A stretch of DNA of 64,000 bases from Pseudobdellovibrionaceae bacterium. Lineage in GTDB: Bacteria; Bdellovibrionota; Bdellovibrionia; Bdellovibrionales; UBA1609. The DNA is taken from NCBI GenBank assembly GCA_947444305.1, contig CANEZP010000019.1, forward strand, positions 17,763 through 81,762. The letters are read 5' to 3'. Below, piece after piece: positions 25,497-35,338 of the stretch. The translations under genes were made by a program, and so were the position numbers. The notes under the pieces were generated by a model. The model was given only the letters and a program-made list of their open reading frames with translations. It did not search any database and had not been told where the DNA came from. Numbering within the stretch: the stretch's first letter is position 1; each line of letters begins with the position of its first letter.

Positions 25497-27614
25497 ATGA
25501 ATAAAACCTGCGGTCTGATCGTTGCCATCGCCTTTACCCTCACCTTCTTAGGTTGCGCCACGACGAAGACGTCACCACCGGTCGATCCACCGGATGAAAA
25601 TCTTTGGCTCGAAGAAGTCACCGGTGAAAAACCGCTCGCTTGGGTGAAGGAACGAAATGCCGAAACGGCGGCGGCCCTCGAACAACTGCCCAACTTCAAA
25701 CGCAACGAAAATGAAATTAAAGCCATCTTGCTCGCGAACGACCGCCTGCCTGCCGTCACCCAAAGCGGAAAATATTTAAATAATTTCTGGCAAGACAAGA
25801 CGCACGTGCGCGGCTTGTGGCGCCGAACGACGATCGAAGAATACAAAAAGAAATCACCGAAGTGGGACGTGTTGATCGACTTCGATAAATTATCGAAAGA
25901 AGAAAACGAAAACTGGGTTTACAAAGGTGCGAGCTGCTTACCGCCCGACAACCAACTCTGTTTGGTGATTCTTTCGCGCGGCGGGAAAGACGCGAGCGTC
26001 GTGCGTGAGTTCAATATTTCACACAAGTCGTTCGTAAAAAACGGATTCACCTTACCCGAAGCGAAGAGCCGGGTTTCGTGGGTGGACGCCGACACTATCT
26101 TAGTCGGAACCGACTTCGGTCCCGGCTCGCTCACGACTTCGGGATACCCGCGCATCGTAAAATCTTGGAAACGCGGAATGCCACTTACGTCGGCGACCAC
26201 GCTGCTCGAAGGTAAGAACGAAGACGTCAGTGTCTCGGCCGGCACGTTCTTCACACCGAAGGGAAACAAAGTGATCGGCGCACGCTCGATCACTTTCTAC
26301 GACGAAGAAGCCTTTGAACTCACGCCCGAGGGGAAATTTAAGAAAATCGAGAAACCGCTCGATGCCCAGATCGTTGCCTGGCTTAACGGACAAAACATCA
26401 TGCAACTGCGCTCCGACTGGCAGGTGCGCGGCGAGAAATTCAAGACCGGCAGCCTGATCGCGCTCCCGATTATCGACGGTGGCCAACCAAAGATCATCTT
26501 TCAGCCCAACGATAAGCAGTCCATTGTGCAAGTGGAGCAATCTAAAGATGCACTTATCATTAACTACCTCGACACCGTTCAAGGCAAACTGGCGCGTGCG
26601 TACCTCAAAGGTGACACTTGGATCGTCGAAGATCTTCCTTTCCCCGCGAAGGGGGATATCGGTTTAAGTTCGGTTGATTCGTACGGCGATCTCATTCTTG
26701 CGACGTTCGAAAACTTTTTGGTCCCAAACTCGATCATGATGGCCAGGGCCGGGATCGAGCGACCCGCGGTTGACGTCAAACCCGAGACCTTAAAATCATT
26801 GCCCGCGCGCTTCGATGCCGCCCAATTCAAAGTCGAACAGCTTTGGGCCACGAGCCGCGACGGAACGCAGGTGCCTTACTTCTTCATCTCGGATAAAAAA
26901 ATGAAAACCGACGGCAATACGCCCGTTCTCATTTACGGTTACGGCGGCTTCGAGGTATCGCAAGGGCCCTACTACCCCGGCGTCACCGGCAAAGTTTGGC
27001 TTGAGAAAGGCGGCGCCTACGCGCTCGCCAATATTCGCGGCGGTGGCGAGTTCGGTCCCGGCTGGCACCAAGCTGCGCTCAAAGAAAATCGGCAGCGTGC
27101 GTTCGACGACTTCATCGCCGTAGGTGAAGACTTGGTGAAACGCAAAATCTCAAATCCCAAGAAAATGGCGATCTCGGGCGGTTCAAACGGCGGCTTGTTG
27201 GTCGGCGCTACTTTTGTCGAACGTCCCGATCTTTTCGCGGCCGTAATTTGCAAAGTTCCGCTATTAGACATGCTTCGTTACAACAAATTGCTCGCGGGCG
27301 CATCGTGGATGGCCGAGTACGGTGATCCCGCCGATCCGAAGGTCAGGCCCACCATTCTTAATTACTCGCCTTACCAAAACGTTAAACCCGGCGTGAAATA
27401 TCCCGAAGTTTTCTTCATCACTTCGACGATGGATGATCGCGTCCATCCCGGGCACGCAAGAAAGATGGTCGCGCGCATGAAGGCGCAGGGGCACCCTCTC
27501 CTGTATTTTGAGAACACCGAAGGTGGGCACAGCGCCGCCGCGAACCTCCTTCAACGCGTAAAGTTCTCCACGCTTGAGTACACGTTCTTGCAAGATCGCT
27601 TACTGAAAAAGTAG
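25497..27614 (+). CDS. Prolyl oligopeptidase family lipoprotein (S9A)
   Basis: 705 residues. A lipobox TFLGC (Cys22) anchors it in the envelope, unlike the usually cytosolic or periplasmic relatives. The beta-propeller region (~70-420) is followed by the alpha/beta-hydrolase domain with catalytic Ser563 in GGSNGG, Asp in MDDRVHP (646/647) and His678 in EGGHSAA. Such enzymes cut short proline-containing peptides; a surface-anchored one could help digest prey or environmental peptides. ATG 25497 has GGGAG 5 nt upstream; frames starting earlier would disturb the signal peptide. Confidence 0.93.
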   Translation: MNKTCGLIVAIAFTLTFLGCATTKTSPPVDPPDENLWLEEVTGEKPLAWVKERNAETAAALEQLPNFKRNENEIKAILLANDRLPAVTQSGKYLNNFWQDKTHVRGLWRRTTIEEYKKKSPKWDVLIDFDKLSKEENENWVYKGASCLPPDNQLCLVILSRGGKDASVVREFNISHKSFVKNGFTLPEAKSRVSWVDADTILVGTDFGPGSLTTSGYPRIVKSWKRGMPLTSATTLLEGKNEDVSVSAGTFFTPKGNKVIGARSITFYDEEAFELTPEGKFKKIEKPLDAQIVAWLNGQNIMQLRSDWQVRGEKFKTGSLIALPIIDGGQPKIIFQPNDKQSIVQVEQSKDALIINYLDTVQGKLARAYLKGDTWIVEDLPFPAKGDIGLSSVDSYGDLILATFENFLVPNSIMMARAGIERPAVDVKPETLKSLPARFDAAQFKVEQLWATSRDGTQVPYFFISDKKMKTDGNTPVLIYGYGGFEVSQGPYYPGVTGKVWLEKGGAYALANIRGGGEFGPGWHQAALKENRQRAFDDFIAVGEDLVKRKISNPKKMAISGGSNGGLLVGATFVERPDLFAAVICKVPLLDMLRYNKLLAGASWMAEYGDPADPKVRPTILNYSPYQNVKPGVKYPEVFFITSTMDDRVHPGHARKMVARMKAQGHPLLYFENTEGGHSAAANLLQRVKFSTLEYTFLQDRLLKK

Positions 27615-27669
27615 CGGAGTATTAACCGTTTCACCGGCTTCCCCGGTCACGAATATACAGGGGGAGTCG

Positions 27670-28536
27670 ATGCGCTTTTTACCCGTCCTAATCATTTTAA
27701 TCTCCGGTTGCGGAAAAACTCACGACAACTTCAAAGGTGCACCCGTTAGCGACGGCGCGCTTGCCGTTACCGAGCCCGCGCAGCGAATCGGTGTCGCGCC
27801 CGCGACCGGTGTGCAATGTCCAAACGGCGGCAGTGTCTACACGGTTTACGCGGACGAAGATATCTTGAGCACGCAGGTAATCTGTAACGGTGTTTCGGGC
27901 GCCGACGGCTTCAGCACGCTCTTCGCGGTCCAGCGCGTGACGACCAATTTCTGCGCCGCGGGCGCGGGCCTGCAATTAAATTTTGGTTTAGATGCCGATC
28001 GCAGCTCGAGGCTCGAACCGTCGGAATACGGGACGCCGCAGATTCTGTGCGACGGCATGGCCGGCCAAACCGGCGCGGCCGGAGCACCGGGCGCCGCCGG
28101 GACCGACGGCGTCGGCGTCACTTTCCAAATTATTCCCGCAACGACGGCAATGTGCGCCGCCGGTGGTAGCGTGATCATGATGGCCTCCGATGATCGGCGC
28201 ACCGGCGTGTACGATCCGCTCTCCGCGCATCAACAATCGGCGACGGTTTGTAACGGTGCGAACGCGGCGGTGTCACCTTACCTGCCGGTAGCAAACATTT
28301 ACGTTTGTGGTCAGAGTGGTCCTTACGACGAAGTGCTTTTGCGATTGAGTGGCGGACAACTGCTCGCGTCGTTTAGTCAAAACGCGAACGGCAACAACAC
28401 GCGGCTCACGTTTTTACCCGACGGCAATTATCAAACAACCGACGGTCGAAACTGCGCGTTTACGCTGACGACCGCCAACGGAGTAAGATCGATCGCGTGG
28501 GGCAATCAAACGCGAGCCTCATGGCCCACGCAGTAA
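27670..28536 (+). CDS. Lipoprotein with a short collagen-like stretch
   Basis: 288 residues with lipobox LISGC (Cys15). Residues about 133-155 contain Gly-X-Y triplets ([18 protein letters not shown]), like collagen-like repeat regions of bacterial surface proteins. Two similar cysteine-containing modules (about 48-75 and 158-200: 'C-x-G-G-S-V-x(n)-D-x-D') flank it. It is 55 bases after the peptidase gene with GGGGGAG 3 nt before the ATG, so co-expression is possible. Function unknown. Confidence 0.78.
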   Translation: MRFLPVLIILISGCGKTHDNFKGAPVSDGALAVTEPAQRIGVAPATGVQCPNGGSVYTVYADEDILSTQVICNGVSGADGFSTLFAVQRVTTNFCAAGAGLQLNFGLDADRSSRLEPSEYGTPQILCDGMAGQTGAAGAPGAAGTDGVGVTFQIIPATTAMCAAGGSVIMMASDDRRTGVYDPLSAHQQSATVCNGANAAVSPYLPVANIYVCGQSGPYDEVLLRLSGGQLLASFSQNANGNNTRLTFLPDGNYQTTDGRNCAFTLTTANGVRSIAWGNQTRASWPTQ

Positions 28537-28537
28537 A

Positions 28538-29368
28538 TTATCCGTCGAGAAGACGAAGGGCGCGCATCGCCGAACTATTAGCCTGCGCGATGACCGACGT
28601 GCCCGCGTGTTGCAGCACTTGCGCTTGCGTCAGTTTCGAAACTTCTTCGGCCATATCCGCGTCGACAATATGACCACGGGCCGACTCTAGATTCTCGGCC
28701 TGCACGCCGAGCGTATCGATCGCGTATTGAAAGCGGCTTTGTACCGCACCGAAGCCCGCCCGCGCGCCGGCCACGTGCGAAATTGCCGAATCAAGTTCGC
28801 TCAAAGTCGAAAGCGCGTTGCTCTGATCGGCGACGTCGAGCGCATCGATCCCCACATCACTGGAAGTTGTGTTGGCGTCGAGCCTGAACTTAATTACGTT
28901 TTCCTCGCCGGCGTAAGGTCCCACTTGAAACTCGAATTCCTCGTTCGAACCCGTAAGCAATTGCTTTTGCCCGTACCGGGTCGATTTCGCGATCCGGTCG
29001 AACTCCGAAGTGAGCTGCTGGAATTCCGTGTCCAGGTAGCCCCGTTCTTCATCGCCGATCGTGTCGCTCGCGGCGTACACCGCGAGTTCGCGCAGACGCA
29101 CGAGAATATTGTTCTGTTCGTTAAGCCCGCCCTCGGCGGTCTGCACCAAACTGGTCGCAGATTCCGCATTAAACTTTGCCTGTTTAGTCCCGCCTATTTG
29201 CCCACGCAAACTTTCCGCTATGGCGAAACCCGCGGCGTCGTCCCCGGCCCGCACGATGCGGCTGCCCGAGGCAATCGTGCCTAGGGATTTTTCGATTTGA
29301 TCGTTTGCTTTGTTGAGATACCTGGCGGCCTGAATAGTCGCGGTACTTGATCCGATTTTAAAAGCCAA
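28538..29368 (-). CDS. fliC: Flagellin 4 (divergent, TTG start)
   Basis: 276 residues beginning (M)AFKIGSSTATIQAARYLNKAND. The TTG at 29366-29368 is chosen because GGAGG ends 8 nt before it and family alignment starts here. N-terminal block IASGSRIVRAGDDAAGFAIAESLRGQIGG and C-terminal ENLESARGHIVDADMAEEVSKLTQAQVLQHAGTSVIAQANS are flagellin D0/D1, but the first 20 residues are unlike the other three. A rare start codon may lower output, fitting a minor or base-proximal filament component. Its stop is one base from the convergent lipoprotein stop. Confidence 0.93.
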   Translation of the reverse strand: MAFKIGSSTATIQAARYLNKANDQIEKSLGTIASGSRIVRAGDDAAGFAIAESLRGQIGGTKQAKFNAESATSLVQTAEGGLNEQNNILVRLRELAVYAASDTIGDEERGYLDTEFQQLTSEFDRIAKSTRYGQKQLLTGSNEEFEFQVGPYAGEENVIKFRLDANTTSSDVGIDALDVADQSNALSTLSELDSAISHVAGARAGFGAVQSRFQYAIDTLGVQAENLESARGHIVDADMAEEVSKLTQAQVLQHAGTSVIAQANSSAMRALRLLDG

Positions 29369-29464
29369 ATGAGCACCCTCCTTTTCCCGATAGGCTTCCA
29401 AACCTGACCCCCGTCACGTTCTGAAACACCGGAATTTTTTTAGCGCCCACAGACAAAAATTAAG

Positions 29465-29485
29465 TTCATTTCAGCAGTCACTGAA
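29465..29485 (-). repeat. 21-nt element shared (inverted) with the flagellin 3 leader
   Basis: Reverse complement of 25224-25244, exact over 21 bases. Here it overlaps the predicted transcription start of flagellin 4, 2 bases after the -10 box, and extends the AAGTTCA/TGAACTT arms around it, so it could be an operator as well as an RNA element. Confidence 0.85.
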
Positions 29486-29486
29486 C

Positions 29487-29513
29487 TTATCGTCGCAACG
29501 CGTTATAACTGAA
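29487..29513 (-). promoter_or_regulatory. Sigma-28-type promoter of flagellin 4
   Basis: Minus strand TTCAGTTA - 11 nt - GACGATAA. The -10 matches GCCGATAA except one base; the -35 is weak. Predicted leader about 110 nt. Confidence 0.6.
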
Positions 29514-29547
29514 GGATTATTTTATGTGCTGCGTTAAGTACTGGAGA

Positions 29548-29826
29548 TCAAACGTAAATGTCGATCAGTTGACCGATGTCTTCGGCCTGTTGGACCGACT
29601 GCAAGGCTCTTGCGTAGAGGTGCTTGGCCGATTTGGTCGCGGGCTTCTTACGCTTCTCCTGATTGACGAAGCGTGCGAATCGAAGAAGTGCTCCGCCCTG
29701 ATCCGGATCGCGGTCACCGGTCTTCGGAAATCCGGCCGGGCTCACGGATTGCGGTCCCGCCCGTTTCTCGGCTCTCGTCTGATGTGTGTCCGCCTTACGG
29801 ATAAGATCCACGGCCGAGTAAATCAT
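29548..29826 (-). CDS. Hypothetical small basic protein (92 aa)
   Basis: A 92-codon frame with AAGG 4-5 nt before its ATG. The product is basic in the middle (about 15-65) and ends in a helical segment (SVQQAEDIGQLIDIYV). It sits between the flagellin 4 promoter and meaB; the frame on the other strand over the same stretch is also open but has no ribosome binding site. Function unknown, moderate doubt whether expressed. Confidence 0.45.
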   Translation of the reverse strand: MIYSAVDLIRKADTHQTRAEKRAGPQSVSPAGFPKTGDRDPDQGGALLRFARFVNQEKRKKPATKSAKHLYARALQSVQQAEDIGQLIDIYV

Positions 29827-29911
29827 GGACCTTAGATTACCAGCCTCGCGACCGACCGCGTAAGAATCCCGCCGCGTGTCTCACTTTGATGCGAAGGCTT
29901 ATAAATTAGGT

Positions 29912-30799
29912 CTATTTAGTAAACATCTTCTTAAATGAAGACGTATCAACCACCTGCTTTAGGCGGCCTTCGGTCGCGAGTTCCCATTCGCGACGCAACA
30001 AACTTTTAGCTTCTTCGCGCAGACGTTTCGGGTCGTTACGCAAAGCCGCCCAGCCGGCGGCGTTCTTTTCTTCGAGCATCAGCGTGCACAATTCGCGTAG
30101 ACCCTTGTCCTCGCTAGCCGTGGTTTTCAAGACGGAAACGGATTTTGCGGCTTCACCGTCATGGACGGCGGCTTCAATTTCGCGCGCGAGACCGTCGGCG
30201 CCCGGTCTATCCGCTTTGTTTACTACAAAGATGTCGGCAATCTCCATCAATCCGGCTTTCATCGCCTGGATCGAATCGCCGCTCTCGGGCACAAGCACCA
30301 CGCAGACTTTGTCGGCAACGTGAAGAACATCCAGTTCGGTTTGCCCGACGCCAACCGTTTCGATCAACAGAACATCGAAGGCGCAAACATCGAAAGCGCG
30401 AGCCATGAGGAAGGCGGCGCTCGACAATCCACCGAGCGAACCCCGGGTCCCGAGTGAACGGATGAAAACACCGCCGTCGAGAAAATGCTCGGAGTAGCGA
30501 ATCCGGTCTCCCAGAATGGCGCCCTTGGTGAACGGACTCGACGGATCTACGGCGAGCACACCGACGCGTAAATTTTGGGCGCGTAAATGTTTAATGAGAT
30601 GACCCACGATCGTGCTCTTACCCGCGCCGGGCGGGCCCGTGATGCCAAGCCGGAACGCCGGTTTAACGGGATTAAGCAATTCCTCGAGCAAGGCCTCCGA
30701 GGTTCCGGCACGTTCGAGCCAGGTAAGAAACTTAGCAAAGGCCTGGAAATCTCCGGCTTTAGCATCCACCAACAATTTTTGCCCATCTTCGGCACTCAT
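29912..30799 (-). CDS. meaB: MeaB/ArgK-type G3E GTPase
   Basis: 295 residues with Walker A GPPGAGKS (55-62), the switch-type motif LAVDPSSP (83-90), the LIETVGVGQTEL Walker B (about 146-157) and the NKAD base-recognition motif (about 190-193). MeaB loads and protects the adenosylcobalamin cofactor of methylmalonyl-CoA mutase. No mutase gene is in the window, so the partner must lie elsewhere. GAGG is a long 11 nt before the ATG. Confidence 0.92.
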   Translation of the reverse strand: MSAEDGQKLLVDAKAGDFQAFAKFLTWLERAGTSEALLEELLNPVKPAFRLGITGPPGAGKSTIVGHLIKHLRAQNLRVGVLAVDPSSPFTKGAILGDRIRYSEHFLDGGVFIRSLGTRGSLGGLSSAAFLMARAFDVCAFDVLLIETVGVGQTELDVLHVADKVCVVLVPESGDSIQAMKAGLMEIADIFVVNKADRPGADGLAREIEAAVHDGEAAKSVSVLKTTASEDKGLRELCTLMLEEKNAAGWAALRNDPKRLREEAKSLLRREWELATEGRLKQVVDTSSFKKMFTK

Positions 30800-30993
30800 A
30801 CGTAAATCGCCTCTGTCGTTGTAAACCCGCAGAAAGAGTAAGGTTTAAGGGCACCAATGTCTAGCTGTCGAACCGCGCGACAGCGGCCATTCCGAGTCTC
30901 AAATTGAGATTTAAAAAACCTCAATGTTCCGGTCACTTACGCAAGCCTCCCGGGGCACGAATGATGCGTTAGTAAGTCTACGAGGAGCTACTT

Positions 30994-32247
30994 ATGAATG
31001 ACATGAACTGGAAAACTTGGGCTTTGGTTATCGTGGTTGCGATGGGTATTACCTTCGAAGCCATCAAACGTTTGCCCAACGACAATTCAAAGTGGACGGC
31101 GAACAATCTCAAGTTCGAGAATGCGAAATCGACGCCTTATCAGGTTAAATACAAGCGCGTAAATTCGAACACCGCGCCCGGCATCTTACCGATGAAGACG
31201 CAGGTCGTACACGTCGCCGGCAACGCCGCCGTGAACCGCGAGACGATCGAAAAATTCTTGGCCGCGAACACCACACACACCAGCGAATTCAATCACGCCG
31301 GCAAAGGTGCGGAAGGCAAAGATGCGAAACTCAAGAAGAAGAAAAAAGACGACGGTGATTACGAGATCATCATTGATCCCCGTACCGGCAAACGTTACCG
31401 CCGCAAAAAGAAGAAAGTAGCGAAGGTCGAAGAAGTTAAGGCTCCGGAAGTTGCGAAAGAAGAACCGAAGAAGGAAGAAGCGAAGAAAGATGACGACATC
31501 GATGGTTTGATGAACCAAGCGATCGCCCAGGGCGGCCTACCCCCGGTCAACGACCAAGCCGATAGCCCCCACGTTGATCTTGAGGAGTGGAAGCGCCGGT
31601 TGTTGACCCGCCCCGACGCCGCCGAAACTCGCCGCTTCATCGAACATTACAAGAATAGCATCGTGACCGCCGAGATTTTCTACAAGATTACCGCGCTAAT
31701 GATCGATGATCCGCGCCCGCCGATGAAAGATCTGGGCGTACTCTGCGCCGGGCTAACCCCGTCGGTGTTGAGCTTTCAAGTTCTCGCGGACGTCGTTAAA
31801 GAAGAACGCTCGGGCAGCAATCTACGCAAATATTCCGAGAGCTTTATGAACACCTATTCGTCCCTCGGTAATCTCTACGTACTTGAACGCGTTCTAAAAT
31901 CGCCTTCGTCGTCATTCATGGCGGTGCAGGCGACGAAGCGTCTCGACACGTCGGCAAATACTTACCTGGCGCCTTCGAAGAACAAACCGCCTAAAGGCAC
32001 TTCGACGACCGCAGCGGCTTCGCACTCGAACGCCAATTACTTCCGTCGCTTCGTGACGATCTTGCAAACCTTGGTGCGCAATCCCGATGCGCAGGTGAAC
32101 GAGCAAGCGCGGCAAACATTGGCCACGATCAACACGTTGATGTCGGTCAACGGCGTTCCCGCAACCGTCACGCCCCCGGCGAACGGAAGCACGCCGCCCG
32201 CGGCCGCGAACACCCCGCCGGCCCAAGCCTCGACACAGCCCTTATAG
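30994..32247 (+). CDS. Membrane-anchored protein with a lysine-rich linker
   Basis: 417 residues. An uncleaved N-terminal helix (WALVIVVAMGITFEAI, about 8-23) anchors it in the inner membrane, followed by a very basic then alternating acidic/basic region (about 110-170, runs of K and KE repeats), a helical domain (~195-345) and a proline/threonine tail. No recognised domain; it could be a structural or complex-assembly protein. A GAGGAG ribosome binding site 6-7 nt before the ATG sets the start. The outer-membrane protein gene begins 33 bases downstream, so the two are probably an operon. Confidence 0.8.
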   Translation: MNDMNWKTWALVIVVAMGITFEAIKRLPNDNSKWTANNLKFENAKSTPYQVKYKRVNSNTAPGILPMKTQVVHVAGNAAVNRETIEKFLAANTTHTSEFNHAGKGAEGKDAKLKKKKKDDGDYEIIIDPRTGKRYRRKKKKVAKVEEVKAPEVAKEEPKKEEAKKDDDIDGLMNQAIAQGGLPPVNDQADSPHVDLEEWKRRLLTRPDAAETRRFIEHYKNSIVTAEIFYKITALMIDDPRPPMKDLGVLCAGLTPSVLSFQVLADVVKEERSGSNLRKYSESFMNTYSSLGNLYVLERVLKSPSSSFMAVQATKRLDTSANTYLAPSKNKPPKGTSTTAAASHSNANYFRRFVTILQTLVRNPDAQVNEQARQTLATINTLMSVNGVPATVTPPANGSTPPAAANTPPAQASTQPL

Positions 32248-32280
32248 ACCGACGGCGCAAAATCACCTATTCTTTGGTGC

Positions 32281-33075
32281 ATGCGCCCCGCTCTTCTTTT
32301 TTTATTTTTATTCACGTGCCAAGCAAACGCGTTTCAGATTCCGAAAGGTTTGACGGCCGGCGATCGTAAAGAAGTCGTGCGGACGGTAGGATTGAATTCG
32401 GCGAACAAACTTCTTACGAATCCCTACCCGCTCGGCGGCTATTCCGGTTTTGAGATCGGTTACTCGATGGAGTTCGTCAACGTTCGCGACCTTCGCCGCT
32501 TGGGCTGCACGCCGGGTGGCGCGGGTTGCGCGAACACCGGCTACTCGGACGATACCGAATGGCGTTTCTCGCGTTTGACGATCGGCAAAGGCCTCTACAA
32601 TGACGTCGATTTGTTTTTCTCGTTCATTCCGCCAACCGGGCCGGAACGCATCAGCGATTACGGCGGTTTCTTGCGTTGGTCTTTCTTCCAAGCGCAATTC
32701 TTGCCCATCAACTTATCCGCATTGGTGCATTTCAATCAGCTCAACTTCGAAGATATTTACATGAACCGCAACGTCGGCGCCGAACTTATCGCCGGCGTAA
32801 ACGTCGATAACTTCGCGCTGTACTTCGGCGGCGGCGTGGTGGAAGCGCGCGGCACGTTTATCGGACCCGACCTGAGCGGCGTCTGCGCAAACGACTGCCG
32901 CGTGGGCGCGGGTGATCCCGATTTGAACACCGGCAACCGCACGGTTTCGAATTCGCTGCGCGAAACACATACCGTTATTGGGTTGTCGCTTCATTACGAC
33001 AACCTCTTCGCGGCGGCGCAGGTCGACCGGTACCGCGACGCGGTTTACTCGCTCAAAGCGGGGCTGAGATTTTAG
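32281..33075 (+). CDS. Outer-membrane beta-barrel protein candidate
   Basis: 264 residues with a signal peptide ([18 protein letters not shown], cleaved near 18). The mature protein is built of alternating short hydrophobic strands and polar turns and ends in ...KAGLRF, the aromatic C-terminal residue typical of barrels inserted by BamA. Two cysteine pairs ([13 protein letters not shown]) probably form loop disulfides. Follows the membrane-anchored gene 30994-32247 and overlaps the convergent nucleotidyltransferase gene by 4 bases. Confidence 0.78.
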   Translation: MRPALLFLFLFTCQANAFQIPKGLTAGDRKEVVRTVGLNSANKLLTNPYPLGGYSGFEIGYSMEFVNVRDLRRLGCTPGGAGCANTGYSDDTEWRFSRLTIGKGLYNDVDLFFSFIPPTGPERISDYGGFLRWSFFQAQFLPINLSALVHFNQLNFEDIYMNRNVGAELIAGVNVDNFALYFGGGVVEARGTFIGPDLSGVCANDCRVGAGDPDLNTGNRTVSNSLRETHTVIGLSLHYDNLFAAAQVDRYRDAVYSLKAGLRF

Positions 33076-33554
33076 AGTTTTTGAATACGTTCGAGAATGG
33101 ACGTCGTGCTTTTGCCCGGATGAAAAGCTAAAGACTTAACTTCGCCACCGCGCGCGAGTACGAACGCACTGCCCACGATTTTTTCGGGCGGCCAGTCGCC
33201 ACCCTTGACCAAGATATCCGGCGCAACCGTTTCGATTAACGAAAGCGGAGTGTCGTCACCGAACATCAACACGAAATCGACCGAGGCCAACGAGGCGAGC
33301 ATCTCGGCGCGTTCATCTTCGTTTACTACCGGGCGCTGTTCACCCTTCAGGCGTTTTACGGAGGCATCGCTGTTGATGCCGACCACGAGCAAATCGCCGA
33401 GCGCGCGGGCGTCTCGTAGATAGCGCGCGTGGCCCACGTGCAAGATATCGAAGCAACCGTTCGTAAACACCACGCGCGGCGGGCGGCGCGGTGACATATC
33501 TTTTCGCCGGGAAATTTCTTTTTTAAATTGATCGAGGGTAAGGACTTGGCCCAT
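33072..33554 (-). CDS. Heptose-1-phosphate adenylyltransferase-type (RfaE domain II)
   Basis: 160 residues equal to the second domain of HldE/Rfa[18 protein letters not shown] (nucleotide-binding GxFDxxHxGH, 30-46), the ISSTS-type end motif GKSTTSIL (about 146-153) and DILVKGGDW. The enzyme makes ADP-glycero-manno-heptose from heptose-1-phosphate and ATP. As a separate protein it would work with a kinase encoded elsewhere. It could supply donor for the two GT9 enzymes (2306-5655). Last gene of a minus run from padR. Confidence 0.9.
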   Translation of the reverse strand: MGQVLTLDQFKKEISRRKDMSPRRPPRVVFTNGCFDILHVGHARYLRDARALGDLLVVGINSDASVKRLKGEQRPVVNEDERAEMLASLASVDFVLMFGDDTPLSLIETVAPDILVKGGDWPPEKIVGSAFVLARGGEVKSLAFHPGKSTTSILERIQKL

Positions 33555-33572
33555 CTTCGCTGCGCCGGAACT

Positions 33573-34562
33573 CTACACGCGCTGGCGGTAGAGTTTTACT
33601 CCGCTTAGTTGCCCGGCGATATCGCGGCCGATGAGTAGCGACACGAACGGCAACAAAACCACGCCGGTGATGACGTTTAACAAACTGCGGAAAGCCACCT
33701 TAAGCGGATAGCTACCGAGGAGTTGTTCGTCGTCTTGGCCGATTTGTAAGTCAAAAGTCCATTCGCCGAGCGTGCGCCCGAAGATCGCGCGTGAGATGAC
33801 GACGTACATTTGCATGACGGCTAAGAACATCAAACCGAGCGCGATTTGGGTCATCACGTCGCGATTCAAATTCGCGAGCACCAGATTCAAATCAACTTTC
33901 GTGACCGTAAGCGATGCGGCCAGGAAAACCAAACCGAGCGCGGTGCAGATGATAAAATCTAAAATGGCCGACGGCACGCTAACGGTGGCGGGCATGAGTT
34001 TACGTTGCGGAGAATCGGCGGCGCCACGGCGGGTGCCGACGCTATTTAACTGCGCTTGTGACTCTTTTTGTTTGATGATCGCGGGCGTGCCGGGCGTCGC
34101 GGGCATCGGCTGCTTATTTTGCTTAATCGGCTTCGGGCTTTTGTAAGCCTCGGGTCGCGGGAACGGCGATTGAACGGGACGTTCGGGCACGCCGAGATCG
34201 ATGTCCATCGCGTCTTTCGCGAGCGGATTCTTAGTCGCGGGTGATTTCATTTGCTCACGGGCTTGGCGCGGCAGCGGCTCGGTAAATTGTAGATCGGCCG
34301 GAGCCGAAGCTTTGCGCGCGAGCGGCGTTTTTTCGAGCGCCGATAAAACGTCATCGAAGGTATGCTTCTTAACGGGCGCTTTCGGAATTTCGTCGAGCAT
34401 GTTCTTCGGGATCGAGAGGGGAATTCCCTGTAACTCGTCTTCGAGAACGCCGGAATTTTTTAAGCCGTCTTTAAGGCTTACTGATTTTTTATGGAAACCC
34501 AAACCATCGGTCAGAGGTTTGAATTCAAATTCGTCAAAGGGATCCATACTACTTGTACTCAT
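33573..34562 (-). CDS. RDD-family membrane protein with long cytoplasmic N-terminus
   Basis: 329 residues: ~200 polar, proline-rich residues (with QRKLMPATVSVPSAI before the membrane part) and then an RDD domain with about three transmembrane helices (about 208-228, 242-262, 285-305; RxFGRTLGEW as family mark). RDD proteins are membrane proteins of varied or unknown transport function. A GAGG 8 nt before the ATG supports the start. It follows rsmE with 10 bases. Confidence 0.82.
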   Translation of the reverse strand: MSTSSMDPFDEFEFKPLTDGLGFHKKSVSLKDGLKNSGVLEDELQGIPLSIPKNMLDEIPKAPVKKHTFDDVLSALEKTPLARKASAPADLQFTEPLPRQAREQMKSPATKNPLAKDAMDIDLGVPERPVQSPFPRPEAYKSPKPIKQNKQPMPATPGTPAIIKQKESQAQLNSVGTRRGAADSPQRKLMPATVSVPSAILDFIICTALGLVFLAASLTVTKVDLNLVLANLNRDVMTQIALGLMFLAVMQMYVVISRAIFGRTLGEWTFDLQIGQDDEQLLGSYPLKVAFRSLLNVITGVVLLPFVSLLIGRDIAGQLSGVKLYRQRV

Positions 34563-34572
34563 CTGGTCACCC

Positions 34573-35337
34573 TCACCTACCGCTTAGCATTCCGAATTCA
34601 TACTTTATGACGCTCACCAGAGCCACGCAAGCCGTTTCGACGCGCAGAATTTGCTCGCCCATCGACGTCGGGTTGAGACCGGCCTTCGCGAACATCTCTA
34701 CTTCGCGCACCGAGAAACCACCTTCGCTGCCGACGAAAACCCAAAGGTGGTCTAGTCCGCGCGACTTCAGCTCATTCAAAGCAGACGAAAGTCCCAGCCG
34801 AGACTCGCCCTCATAAGGAAATAGACCACCGGTCCCGGCATTTCGGCTAAATTCACCTAGCAATTTGTCTAGGGTCACCGGTTCGCCGATTTTCATAAGG
34901 TCACCGCGCCCTGATTGTTGAGTCGCGCCCTGCACGAGCTTTCGCCACCGCGCCATGCGATTTTCGGAAAGCTCACCGACTTTGCGCAAAAAGCTGTAAT
35001 CGGAAACGAACACCCGAACCTCGGAAGCTCCGAGTTCGACACACTTTTCAACGATCCAATCCACCTTCGGCAGCTTAGGCACGCTCACGCAAAGGGTGAT
35101 GAAAGGTTTGGGCATCGGGGGTAACGCGCGGGTGGAAAGAATCTGCGCGGTCATCTCGCTTCGCGATTCGTGGGTCAGCTCAACGTGATGAGCTTTCCCG
35201 TCACCGGCCAAAACTTCGAACTGATCACCGGTTTTGAACCGGCAAACGTCTCGGATGTGGTGAACCAAATCCCCGCGTAAATGTACTTGCGAACCGTCGA
35301 TGCCGTCGGGCTCGATGTAGAAACGTCTTAGTGCCAC
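34573..35337 (-). CDS. rsmE: 16S rRNA m3U1498 methyltransferase RsmE
   Basis: 254 residues with the RsmE/SPOUT family marks: N-terminal RRFYIEPDG, PKxxKVDWIVEKCVELGASEVRVF (about 92-110), ATQQSGRGDL (about 134-143) and the knot loop VGSEGGFSVREVE (about 216-228) followed by LGEQILRVETA-type sequence, which binds S-adenosylmethionine. It methylates U1498 of 16S rRNA. GTG start immediately after prmA (TAAC-GTG), the common prmA-rsmE pairing. Confidence 0.94.
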   Translation of the reverse strand: MALRRFYIEPDGIDGSQVHLRGDLVHHIRDVCRFKTGDQFEVLAGDGKAHHVELTHESRSEMTAQILSTRALPPMPKPFITLCVSVPKLPKVDWIVEKCVELGASEVRVFVSDYSFLRKVGELSENRMARWRKLVQGATQQSGRGDLMKIGEPVTLDKLLGEFSRNAGTGGLFPYEGESRLGLSSALNELKSRGLDHLWVFVGSEGGFSVREVEMFAKAGLNPTSMGEQILRVETACVALVSVIKYEFGMLSGR

Positions 35338-35338
35338 G

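Noticed and set aside
29524..29835. Open frame on the plus strand opposite the 92-residue hypothetical protein
   Set aside because: No ribosome binding site, while the minus-strand frame has one; also the plus frame begins in the flagellin 4 promoter.
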